64,000 nt of DNA from QPJE01 sp051747745 (lineage in GTDB: Bacteria > Bacillota > Halanaerobiia > Halanaerobiales > Halanaerobiaceae). The notes under the pieces were generated by a model that did no database searches, had not been told where the DNA came from, and worked only from the letters and a program-made list of their open reading frames with translations. Positions 24,281-31,578 of this stretch are shown here, in pieces. Location of the stretch: NCBI GenBank assembly GCA_051747745.1, contig JBNJGL010000006.1, forward strand, positions 1 through 64,000. The letters run 5' to 3'. Each line of letters begins with the position of its first letter. Position 1 is the stretch's first letter. The translations under genes were made by a program, and so were the position numbers.

Positions 24281-25603
24281 ATGAGTAAAAAACTCCAAAT
24301 CGTTCATTATTTAAATCAGTTTTTTGGACAAATTGGTGGTGAGGAAAAAGCAGACATTCCACCTCGTCTGGAAGATGGACCTGTAGGTCCAGGTGCTGCT
24401 TTAAACAATGCTTTAGGTGAAGATGCAGAAATTGTAAATACAATTATCTGTGGCGACACTTATTTTAATGAAAATCTTGAAGATAGTAAGGCCAAAATAA
24501 AGGAAATGCTGGATGAAATCAATCCAGATCTACTGATTGCCGGTCCTGCCTTTAATGCAGGAAGATATGGTGTAGCCTGTGGTACAGTTGCAGAAATTGC
24601 AAAAGGAGAGCTGGGTGTTGATGTTGTATCTGGAATATATCCAGAAAACCCCGGTTACGAAATGTACCGACAGTATGCTTATTTTGTAGAAACACCAGAT
24701 TCAGCTGCCGGTATGAGATCAGCAATTCCTGATATGGTAAAGATAGTTAAAAGTTATATAGATAAAGATGGTGAACTGGGAAGTCCTGATGAAGAAGGTT
24801 ATATGCCTCGTGGTGTGAGAAAGAATCTTTTTGTTGATGAGAGAGGTTCGAGCAGGGCAGTAAAAATGCTTATTGATAAATTGGAAAAAAATGAATATGA
24901 AACAGAATATCCAATGCCCGTGTTTGACAGAGTTGAAATTGCTGAACCTTTAGAAAATTTATCAGATGCAAAAGTAGCTCTTGTAACTTCCGGTGGTATT
25001 GTTCCAAAAGGAAATCCAGATCACATAGAATCATCAAGTGCATCTAAATATGGAGAATACAGTCTGGAAGGTGTAGTGGATTTAACAGAAGAAAGCCACG
25101 AAACAGCACATGGTGGTTATGATCCAGTATATGCTAATATTGATCCAGATCGTGTTTTACCTGTAGATGTTATGAGAGATTTAGAAAGCGAAGGAGTTGT
25201 TGGTGAACTTCATGATAAATTTTATGCAACTGTAGGTAATGGTACTTCAGTTGCCAATGCAAAAAGTTATGCTACAGAGATCGCAGAAAAACTTGTGGCA
25301 GATGGAGTTCAGGCAGTAATATTAACTTCTACCTGAGGTACCTGTACACGTTGCGGTGCAACAATGGTTAAAGAAATTGAAAAGACAGGATTACCTGTAG
25401 TTCATGTGGCAACAGTACTGCCAATATCTCAAACAGTTGGTGCAAATAGAATTGTTCCGGCAGTAGCTATTCCACATCCTCTGGGGAATCCAGATTTAAG
25501 TGAAAAAGATGAAAAAAGCTTAAGAAGAGATATTGTTGAAAAAGCGCTTGAAGCTCTACAGACAGATATTTCCGAGCAGACAGTGTTTGCAGACGAAGAA
25601 TAA
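24281..25603 (+). CDS. grdB: Glycine reductase component B gamma subunit GrdB, selenoprotein (Sec352)
   Basis: Large selenoprotein subunit of glycine-specific protein B; its selenol attacks the glycine Schiff base to split off ammonia. The frame spans 440 residues with the TGA at 25334-25336 (codon 352) read as Sec, in the motif U-G-T-C-T-R-C (UxxCxxC). The N-terminal HYLNQFFGQIGGEE and AGPAFNAGRYGVACG are typical of the family. ATG 24281 follows GAAAGGGGG. A SECIS-like hairpin follows the UGA. A terminator after the gene ends the glycine-riboswitch transcription unit. Confidence 0.95.
25337..25362 (+). promoter_or_regulatory. Bacterial SECIS hairpin of grdB
   Basis: Thirteen bases after the UGA, GTTGC (25350-25354) and GCAAC (25358-25362) form a perfect 5-bp stem with loop GGT. 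Distance to the loop (18 bases) and the G-rich loop fit the bacterial SECIS recognised by SelB. Confidence 0.75.
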
Positions 25604-25620
25604 TTAAATATATTAAAATG

Positions 25621-25653
25621 GCTGCAGTGCAGAAAATGCCTGCAGCTTTTTTG
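25621..25653 (+). terminator. Terminator after grdB
   Basis: GCTGCAG (25621-25627) pairs with CTGCAGC (25640-25646), extended by GCA/TGC, followed by seven T residues. Confidence 0.8.
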
Positions 25654-25663
25654 TATAAAAGTT

Positions 25664-25706
25664 CACAATCATGATTGACAAATAATCATGATTGTGCTAT
25701 TATAAT
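25664..25706 (+). promoter_or_regulatory. Promoter overlapped by a perfect palindromic operator, ahead of grdA copy 2
   Basis: TTGACA (25675-25680) is followed by TATTAT (25698-25703, 17-bp spacer), overlapping TATAAT (25701-25706). CACAATCATGATT (25664-25676) and AATCATGATTGTG (25684-25696) are perfect 13-base inverted arms around the -35 box. Each arm also contains the palindrome AATCATGATT. This is a strong repressor-operator geometry. The nearby TetR gene is a candidate ligand-sensing repressor, but this is unproven. Confidence 0.75.
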
Positions 25707-25740
25707 ATTGTAAATATTTTAACAAATGGAGGTGAAATTT

Positions 25741-26211
25741 ATGCTTAAAGGAAAAAAGGTCGCTATTTTAGGTGACAGAGATGGAATTCCAGGCCCTGCA
25801 ATAGAAGAATGTATAGAAACAACAGGTGCTGAAGTAGTATTTACTACAACAGAGTGCTTTGTTTGAACAAGTGCAGGAGCTATGGATCTGGAAAATCAGC
25901 AGAGAATAAAAGATATTGCTGAAAAAGAAGGTGCAGAAAATCTGGTAGTTATTTTAGGTGGAGCAGAGGCAGAGGCTTCTGGTCTGGCGTGTGAAACAGT
26001 AACTAACGGAGATCCAACCTTTGCAGGTCCATTAGCAGGAGTCCAGTTGGGGCTCGCGTGTTATCATGTACTGGAAGATGAGATTAAAGGTGAAATAGAT
26101 GAAGAGGTATATGAAGATCAGATAAGTATGATGGAAATGGTGCTTGATGTTGATGCAATCGTGGAAGAGGTTAAAACATATAGAGAAAAATATTCTGAAT
26201 ATACTCTCTAA
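25741..26211 (+). CDS. grdA: Selenoprotein A (GrdA), copy 2, with Sec42
   Basis: A second complete grdA with TGA at 25864-25866 as Sec42. It differs from copy 1 at three bases: a synonymous A-to-G, one Gln-to-Lys near the C-terminus, and one in the last codon. The flanks are unrelated. Since protein A is shared by glycine, sarcosine and betaine reductases, this copy lets the betaine unit make its own selenoprotein A independently of the glycine riboswitch. GGAGGTG precedes ATG 25741. grdI follows after 52 bases. Confidence 0.94.
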
Positions 26212-26263
26212 AAATTTCTTGCTTTAGATTGTGAATTATTTACCTTGAAAGGGGTGGACCGCG

Positions 26264-27589
26264 GTGAAACTTGAACTTGGAAATTTTTATGTAAAAGATA
26301 TTAACTTCGGTGATAAAACTGCATTTAAAGATGGAATTTTAACCATAAATAAAAAAGAAGCTTTAGAAGTAGTTTATAAAGATGAACATATCACAGAAGC
26401 TGATATTAAAATTGTAAGGCCCGGAGATATGGTCCGTCTGGTGCCGGTAAAAGAGGCAATAGAACCTCGCTGCCGTGTGGACGGAGGAGCAGTATTTCCT
26501 GGTGTTACAGGTAAACTTATGCAGGCCGGAGATGGTAGAACCAACTGTCTAAAAGATATGAGTGTACTTGTAGTCGGAAAACACTGGGGTGGATTTCAGG
26601 ATGGTTTAATTGATATGGGTGGAGAAGGAGCAAAATACACATATTTTTCTTCTCTAAAAAATGTTGTTTTAGTCGCTGATACTGATGAAGAATTTGAAAA
26701 AAGAGAACAGCAGAAAAAGAATCATGCATTAAGATGGGCAGGTATGAGACTTGCAGAATACTTAGGTGAGGCAGTTAAAGATTTAGAGCCTGAAGATAAA
26801 GATATATATGAGCTTGAGTCTTTAACAAAAAGATCTGAAGATGTATCAGATCTGCCGAATGTTGCAATAGTAATGCAGCCTCAATCTCAGATGGAGGAAA
26901 AAGGTTATAATGACCTTAATTATGGTTGGGATACAAACAGAATGCTTCCTACTTTTATGCATCCAAATGAGATTTTAGATGGAGCAATGATTTCCGGCAG
27001 CTTTATGCCTTGTTCTTCAAAATGGGCAACTTATGATTTTCAGAATTTCCCATTGATCACAAGACTTTATGAGGAGCATGGTAAAACAATTAATTTTGTT
27101 GGTGTTATAATGTCAAACTTAAATGTTGCACTTGAGCAGAAAGAACGATCTGCTTTATTTGTTGCTCAAATGGCTAAATCTCTTGGTGTTGATGCAGCAA
27201 TAGTAACAGAAGAAGGTTATGGTAATCCTGACGCGGATTATATTGGCTGTATTGTAGCTTTAGAAGATGCTGGTGTTAAAACAGTTGGAGTAAGTAATGA
27301 AGCTACAGGTAGAGATGGTGGTTCACAGCCATTAGTAACATTAGATCCTAAAGCAGATGCACTTGTTTCTACAGGTAATGTTTCGGAATTAATTAAATTA
27401 CCACCGATGGAGACAGTTATTGGAGAATTAGAAGCACTTGCCAGAGATGGACTTTCTGGTGGATGGGCTGATGATGAAGTTCTTGGATCTTCAGTTAAAG
27501 AAGACGGTTCAATTGTTATGGAAAATAATGCAATGTTCTGTGGCGATCAAATTGCAGGCTGGTCACCAAAAACAATGAAGGAATTTTAA
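26264..27589 (+). CDS. grdI: Betaine (or sarcosine) reductase component B alpha/beta proprotein, GrdI/GrdG type
   Basis: Paralogue of GrdE, 441 residues. It has the same overall layout (PGDMVRLVPVKEAIEPRCRVDGG) and a candidate pyruvoyl-forming Cys250 in ISGSFMPCSSKW. It differs from GrdE enough to represent a different substrate specificity. The BCCT transporter two genes downstream favours betaine; sarcosine cannot be excluded by eye. GTG 26264 follows AAAGGGGTG. It is encoded with grdA copy 2 and grdH behind a promoter with a palindromic operator. Confidence 0.85.
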   Translation: MKLELGNFYVKDINFGDKTAFKDGILTINKKEALEVVYKDEHITEADIKIVRPGDMVRLVPVKEAIEPRCRVDGGAVFPGVTGKLMQAGDGRTNCLKDMSVLVVGKHWGGFQDGLIDMGGEGAKYTYFSSLKNVVLVADTDEEFEKREQQKKNHALRWAGMRLAEYLGEAVKDLEPEDKDIYELESLTKRSEDVSDLPNVAIVMQPQSQMEEKGYNDLNYGWDTNRMLPTFMHPNEILDGAMISGSFMPCSSKWATYDFQNFPLITRLYEEHGKTINFVGVIMSNLNVALEQKERSALFVAQMAKSLGVDAAIVTEEGYGNPDADYIGCIVALEDAGVKTVGVSNEATGRDGGSQPLVTLDPKADALVSTGNVSELIKLPPMETVIGELEALARDGLSGGWADDEVLGSSVKEDGSIVMENNAMFCGDQIAGWSPKTMKEF

Positions 27590-27607
27590 ACCCGGGAGGT
27601 GAATAAA

Positions 27608-28927
27608 TTGAAAAAAGCAGTTGTATATTTAAATCAGTTTTTTGGACAGATTGGTGGAGAAGAAGCAGCAGATTATGCTCCAGAGATTCGGGAAGAAAAG
27701 GTTGGAGCGGCGATGTTATATAATCAGCTTCTTGATGGTGAGGTCACTCACACAGTTATCTGTGGAGATAACTATATGGGAAGTAATAAAGATGAAGCGG
27801 TTGATACAATTTTAGGTTTTTTAGAAGATGTAGAATTTGATATTTTCTTTGCTGGACCTGCTTTTCAGGCGGGACGTTATGGTGTAGCCTGTGGTGAAAT
27901 TGGAAAAGCGGTTAAAAATAAATTTGATGTGCCAGTAATTTCTTCCATGAATATAGAGAATCCCGGGGTTGAAATGTATAAAAAAGATATTTATATCTTT
28001 CCCGGCGGACACAGTGCAGCAAAAATGAAAAATGATGTAACAAAGATGGTTGAATTTGGTAACAAAATCTTAAACGGTGAGAAATTGCTGCCGGCAGATG
28101 AAGAAGGATATTACAAAAGGGGTATTAGACATCAGTACTTTTTGGAAGATAAAACTCCTGCAGCTGAAAGAGCAGTAGAAATGCTTTTGAAGAAAATTAA
28201 TGATGAAGATTTTGAAAGTGAATTACCTATACCGGAACTGGATAGAGTTGATATAGCTCCAGCTGTAGAAGATTTAAGTGCTGCTAAAATAGCACTTGTT
28301 ACTTCTGGAGGTATTGTTCCAGTTGATAATCCTGATAAAATTCAGTCTGCTTCAGCGACCAGATGGGGAAAATATGATATCAGTGGTATGGATAGATTAG
28401 AAAATAGAAAAGATAATAAATTCAAAACCATTCATGCAGGTTATGATCCTGCAGCAGCAGATGCTGATCCTAATGTTGTAGTTCCTGTTGATGCAGTGCG
28501 CGCTTATGAGAAAGAAGGAAAGATTGGTGAACTGCATAAATATTTTTATTCGACAGTAGGAACTGGAACAACCCAGGGTGAGGCAGCTAGAATGGGTAAG
28601 GAAATAGTTCAAGAATTAAAAGAGGCCAATGTTCAGGCAGTAATATTAACTTCTACCTGAGGTACCTGTACACGTTGCGGTGCAACAATGGTGAAAGAAA
28701 TTGAACGCGCTGGTTTTCCAGTTGTTCATATGGCAAACTTGATTCCTGTATCTAAGACCGTTGGTGCTAATAGAATAGTTCCAACTATTTCTATCCCTTA
28801 TCCATTAGGAGATCCGTCTACAAGTAAAGAGGAACAGTGGAAACTCAGATATCACAGAGTTGGTGTAGCATTAGATTCACTAACTACAGAAATTGATGAT
28901 CAGACAGTATTCGAAGTAGAAATATAA
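27608..28927 (+). CDS. grdH: Betaine (or sarcosine) reductase component B gamma subunit, GrdH/GrdF type selenoprotein (Sec351)
   Basis: Selenoprotein paralogue of GrdB, 439 residues, with the TGA at 28658-28660 as Sec351 in U-G-T-C-T-R-C. TTG 27608 follows GGGAGGTG; a GTG at 27599 would lie across that ribosome site. The N-terminus YLNQFFGQIGGEEAADY and FAGPAFQAGRYGVACGE match GrdB. Substrate is assigned as betaine from the adjoining BCCT transporter. It ends the second reductase unit. Confidence 0.87.
28661..28686 (+). promoter_or_regulatory. Bacterial SECIS hairpin of grdH
   Basis: The same 5-bp stem GTTGC/GCAAC with loop GGT at 28674-28686, 13 bases after the UGA, as in grdB. It lies in a 62-base block identical between grdB and grdH. 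Confidence 0.75.
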
Positions 28928-28933
28928 AAGGAA

Positions 28934-28968
28934 ACCTTTACCTCCCCTAAAAAATGGGAGGTAAAGGT
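28934..28968 (+). terminator. Strong hairpin between grdH and the BCCT gene
   Basis: ACCTTTACCTCCC (28934-28946) and GGGAGGTAAAGGT (28956-28968) form a perfect 13-bp stem with a nine-base A-rich loop. Only short T-runs follow, so it may be a partial terminator or an mRNA-stabilising element. Confidence 0.55.
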
Positions 28969-28983
28969 ATTTACATCAATGTT

Positions 28984-29001
28984 ATGTGAAAAAATTAACA
29001 C
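28984..29001 (+). promoter_or_regulatory. Possible Rex-type operator before the BCCT gene
   Basis: ATGTGAAAAAATTAACAC matches 11 of 14 fixed positions of the clostridial Rex consensus TTGTTAA-N4-TTAACAA. It lies in the grdH-BCCT gap after the hairpin. No rex gene is in the window; the call is tentative. Confidence 0.3.
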
Positions 29002-29020
29002 AATTAGAGGGGTGAAATAG

Positions 29021-30598
29021 GTGGAAAAGCGTAAAGATGCACATGGAAGAATAATTGAAGAAAGAGGCCGAGAAGTTTTTGTTATTTCGCTGGTAGTTGT
29101 TTTTGCAATTGTTCTCTGGGGAATAGCCATGCCCGAAAGTTTTGGTGGAGTTGCAAATAGTATATTTGATTTTCTCACAATGAACTTTGGCTGGTTTTAT
29201 CTAATTACAATGACCTTATTTGTTGTTTTTTGTGTCTGGGTTGCCTTAAGTAAATACGGAAAAATCAGGCTTGGTAAGCCTGATGAAGAACCGGAGTTCA
29301 GTACTATTTCCTGGTTTGCAATGTTATTTAGTGCCGGGATGGGTGTAGGTCTTGTATTCTGGGGAGTTGCCGAACCTTTAAATCATTTTGTTAACCCTCT
29401 GGGTATGGAAGGTGGAACTGCAGCTGCAGCTGATTTTGCTTTAAAGACTTCATTTTTACACTGGGGACTTCATCCCTGGTCTGCATATGGGGTTTTAGCG
29501 CTGGCTCTAGCTTATATGCAGTTTAGACACGATAAGCCTGCACAGATAAGCAGTGTATTTATTCCTTTGATTGGAGAAGCTAAAGCAAGAGGAACAATTG
29601 GTAAAACTGTTGATATTCTGGCTATCTTTGCAACAGTAGCTGGTGTAGCAACTTCTTTAGGAATGGCAACACTGCAGGTTACAAGTGGTTTTAATTTCCT
29701 ATTTGGAGTGCCAGAAACTAATTTTGTGCGTCTATTAGTTATTGGAGTTATTACAATTATGTTTATGATTTCTGCAATAACAGGTGTTGACAAGGGGATT
29801 AAATATTTATCTAATGCAAATATCACTCTTGCAGGATTGATTATGCTTATCTGTTTGATAGTTGGTCCGACAATGTTAATTATTAATAACTTTACCAATA
29901 CATTTGGCTATTATTTTTCAAGTATAGTTAGAGATAGTTTTAGAATTGGTCCAGAACCCTGGTATGGCTGGTGGACAATTTTCTACTGGGCCTGGTGGAT
30001 TGCCTGGGCACCATTTGTAGCAACATTTATTGCTAGAATTTCAAGAGGTAGAACTATCAGAGAATTTATTGGTGGAGTATTATTTGCTCCAACACTTGCT
30101 TCTTTTGTGTGGTTTTCAATTTTAGGTACAATGGGAATGGAAACTGGAATGGAAGTTGCTGAAAATGCTATTGCAGTTACAGAAACAGCATTTTTTGAAG
30201 TAATACAGTATTATCCTGCTGGTAACTTGGTTTCAATTATAGGAACTATTCTCCTGATAACTTTCTTTATAACTTCGGCAGATTCAGCCACATTTGTGCT
30301 GGGAATGTTATCTGATAAAGGTAATCAAAATCCATCAGCAAAATTAAAGGTAACCTGGGGAATCATACAGTCAGGTTTAGCTGTTGCTTTGATGTTATCC
30401 GGTGGTTTAGGTATGCTGCAGACTGGTTCAATTGTGGCAGCTTTTCCATTTGCTTTTATTATGATTTTTGCAATGTGGGCTATGATTAAAGCTTTGAAAG
30501 CTGATGCTGCAGTGGAGGGTGTTGTCGATATAAATACAGTAGCTGAGGTTTCAGTTGATCATATGGATGAAGAAAAACTAGTAGCAGAAGAAGTGTAA
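29021..30598 (+). CDS. BCCT-family betaine/carnitine/choline transporter
   Basis: The 525-residue secondary transporter has about twelve transmembrane helices. Family hallmarks are MGVGLVFWGVAEP, the tryptophan-rich helix containing WWTIFYWAWWIAWAPFVATFIARISRGRTIREF, and the short polar N-terminus. Na+-coupled uptake of glycine betaine is the usual role. Next to grdI-grdH it would supply substrate for betaine reduction and possibly also osmoprotectant. GTG 29021 follows GAGGGGTG. No long osmosensing C-terminal tail like that of BetP is seen. Confidence 0.9.
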   Translation: MEKRKDAHGRIIEERGREVFVISLVVVFAIVLWGIAMPESFGGVANSIFDFLTMNFGWFYLITMTLFVVFCVWVALSKYGKIRLGKPDEEPEFSTISWFAMLFSAGMGVGLVFWGVAEPLNHFVNPLGMEGGTAAAADFALKTSFLHWGLHPWSAYGVLALALAYMQFRHDKPAQISSVFIPLIGEAKARGTIGKTVDILAIFATVAGVATSLGMATLQVTSGFNFLFGVPETNFVRLLVIGVITIMFMISAITGVDKGIKYLSNANITLAGLIMLICLIVGPTMLIINNFTNTFGYYFSSIVRDSFRIGPEPWYGWWTIFYWAWWIAWAPFVATFIARISRGRTIREFIGGVLFAPTLASFVWFSILGTMGMETGMEVAENAIAVTETAFFEVIQYYPAGNLVSIIGTILLITFFITSADSATFVLGMLSDKGNQNPSAKLKVTWGIIQSGLAVALMLSGGLGMLQTGSIVAAFPFAFIMIFAMWAMIKALKADAAVEGVVDINTVAEVSVDHMDEEKLVAEEV

Positions 30599-30635
30599 AC
30601 TGTTACTGTTAATAATTTGAAAATTGAATCAAAAA

Positions 30636-30658
30636 TCCCGGCTTTTCAGCCGGGAATT
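30636..30658. terminator. Bidirectional terminator between BCCT gene and TetR gene
   Basis: TCCCGGC (30636-30642) and GCCGGGA (30649-30655) form the stem. The AAAAA before it gives a T-run on the minus strand, suited to ending the convergent TetR gene. Confidence 0.7.
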
Positions 30659-30692
30659 ATCTCTATGATAAAATTTGTAAACTGGTTTCTGT

Positions 30693-31364
30693 TTACTCAC
30701 CACAGCAGACTGCATGATTAACAATAGAACGAATATGCCTAATTATATTATCAAGTGCTTCTTCAGGACTGTAGTTTATGCGATTATTAATTAAGAGTGT
30801 GAGCATTCCATGGTAAATATAAGTGATCATATTATCCATCTGCTCTGCCTTTTTTTTGGTCAAAATATTATTTTCGATCAGAGGTTTTGAAGCAATTGAA
30901 GCTCTTCTGGATAAATCGGCATCAAGAAGCATTGGAAGAAGATCTTCAGGTGGTGTACCCAATTTTTCAGGAAAGATCTGAAAATATTTTTTTACAAGTA
31001 CTTCCGGGTGATCACCTATTTGATCAGTAAAGATTGCATAATATATTTTAGGGTTTTCAAAAGAATATTTGCAGAAACACTCCCACATTAAAATAAATTT
31101 TTCGACTTCATTTTCTGCTTCTGCTATATAATCTGGCATTGCTTTACTATATTCACCCAGAAAATCAAGCGAAGCAAAAAATATAAGCTGATTACAGTTA
31201 TCAAAATAGTTATAAATTGTAGCACTATTATATCCGGCTTTTTTAGCTACTTTGCGAATTGTAATACTATCAATTCCTTCTTCATCTATTATAGATTTGG
31301 CTGCTTCAATAAAATATTTTAAAGTTCGTTTTTTCTTGATATCTCTGCTTTTGAAGTCGATCAT
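30693..31364 (-). CDS. TetR-family transcriptional regulator
   Basis: The 223-residue protein has an N-terminal TetR helix-turn-helix (about 14-60), with ITIRKVAKKAGYNSATIYNYF as recognition region, and a helical ligand-binding C-terminal part ending in a CC pair. It is the only dedicated DNA-binding regulator inside the selenium/reductase island. It is transcribed away from trxB and towards the BCCT gene. Its natural targets may be the palindromic operator before grdA copy 2 or repeats before trxB; this is inferred from position only. The minus-strand ATG at 31364 is preceded by GGAAG. Confidence 0.85.
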   Translation of the reverse strand: MIDFKSRDIKKKRTLKYFIEAAKSIIDEEGIDSITIRKVAKKAGYNSATIYNYFDNCNQLIFFASLDFLGEYSKAMPDYIAEAENEVEKFILMWECFCKYSFENPKIYYAIFTDQIGDHPEVLVKKYFQIFPEKLGTPPEDLLPMLLDADLSRRASIASKPLIENNILTKKKAEQMDNMITYIYHGMLTLLINNRINYSPEEALDNIIRHIRSIVNHAVCCGE

Positions 31365-31463
31365 AAATACAAAACACTTCCTTTAATTGTTTATTTAAAT
31401 GGTAGATTTTCTATCTCAAGGATACAATAACTTAGAAAAAATTGCAAGAATTTCGGAAATCAA

Positions 31464-31552
31464 TTGACTTTGATAATTTAATTTAATATACTTTTTAATG
31501 TAGGGGTTTTGTGAATATTAATACAAAACTGTAGGGGTTTTGTTAATATTAT
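31464..31552 (+). promoter_or_regulatory. trxB promoter with two direct repeats at the transcription start
   Basis: TTGACT (31464-31469) and TATACT (31487-31492) are 17 bp apart. Two copies of TGTAGGGGTTTTGT(G/T)AATATTA follow at about 31499 and 31530, a 31-bp period of three helical turns, at and just after the expected start site. The first continues as TTGTGAATATTAATACAA, a partial palindrome. The arrangement suggests a regulator binding two phased sites. Confidence 0.6.
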
Positions 31553-31578
31553 ATAAAATCTTATAGGAGGAAAACAAT

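Larger units (their letters stand above)
23771..26211 (+). repeat. Near-identical grdA gene pair (23771-24241 and 25741-26211)
   Basis: Direct repeats of 471 bp, 1970 bp apart, with three substitutions by eye. Similarity stops at the start and stop codons. This could recombine to delete grdB, or be kept uniform by gene conversion. Confidence 0.95.
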
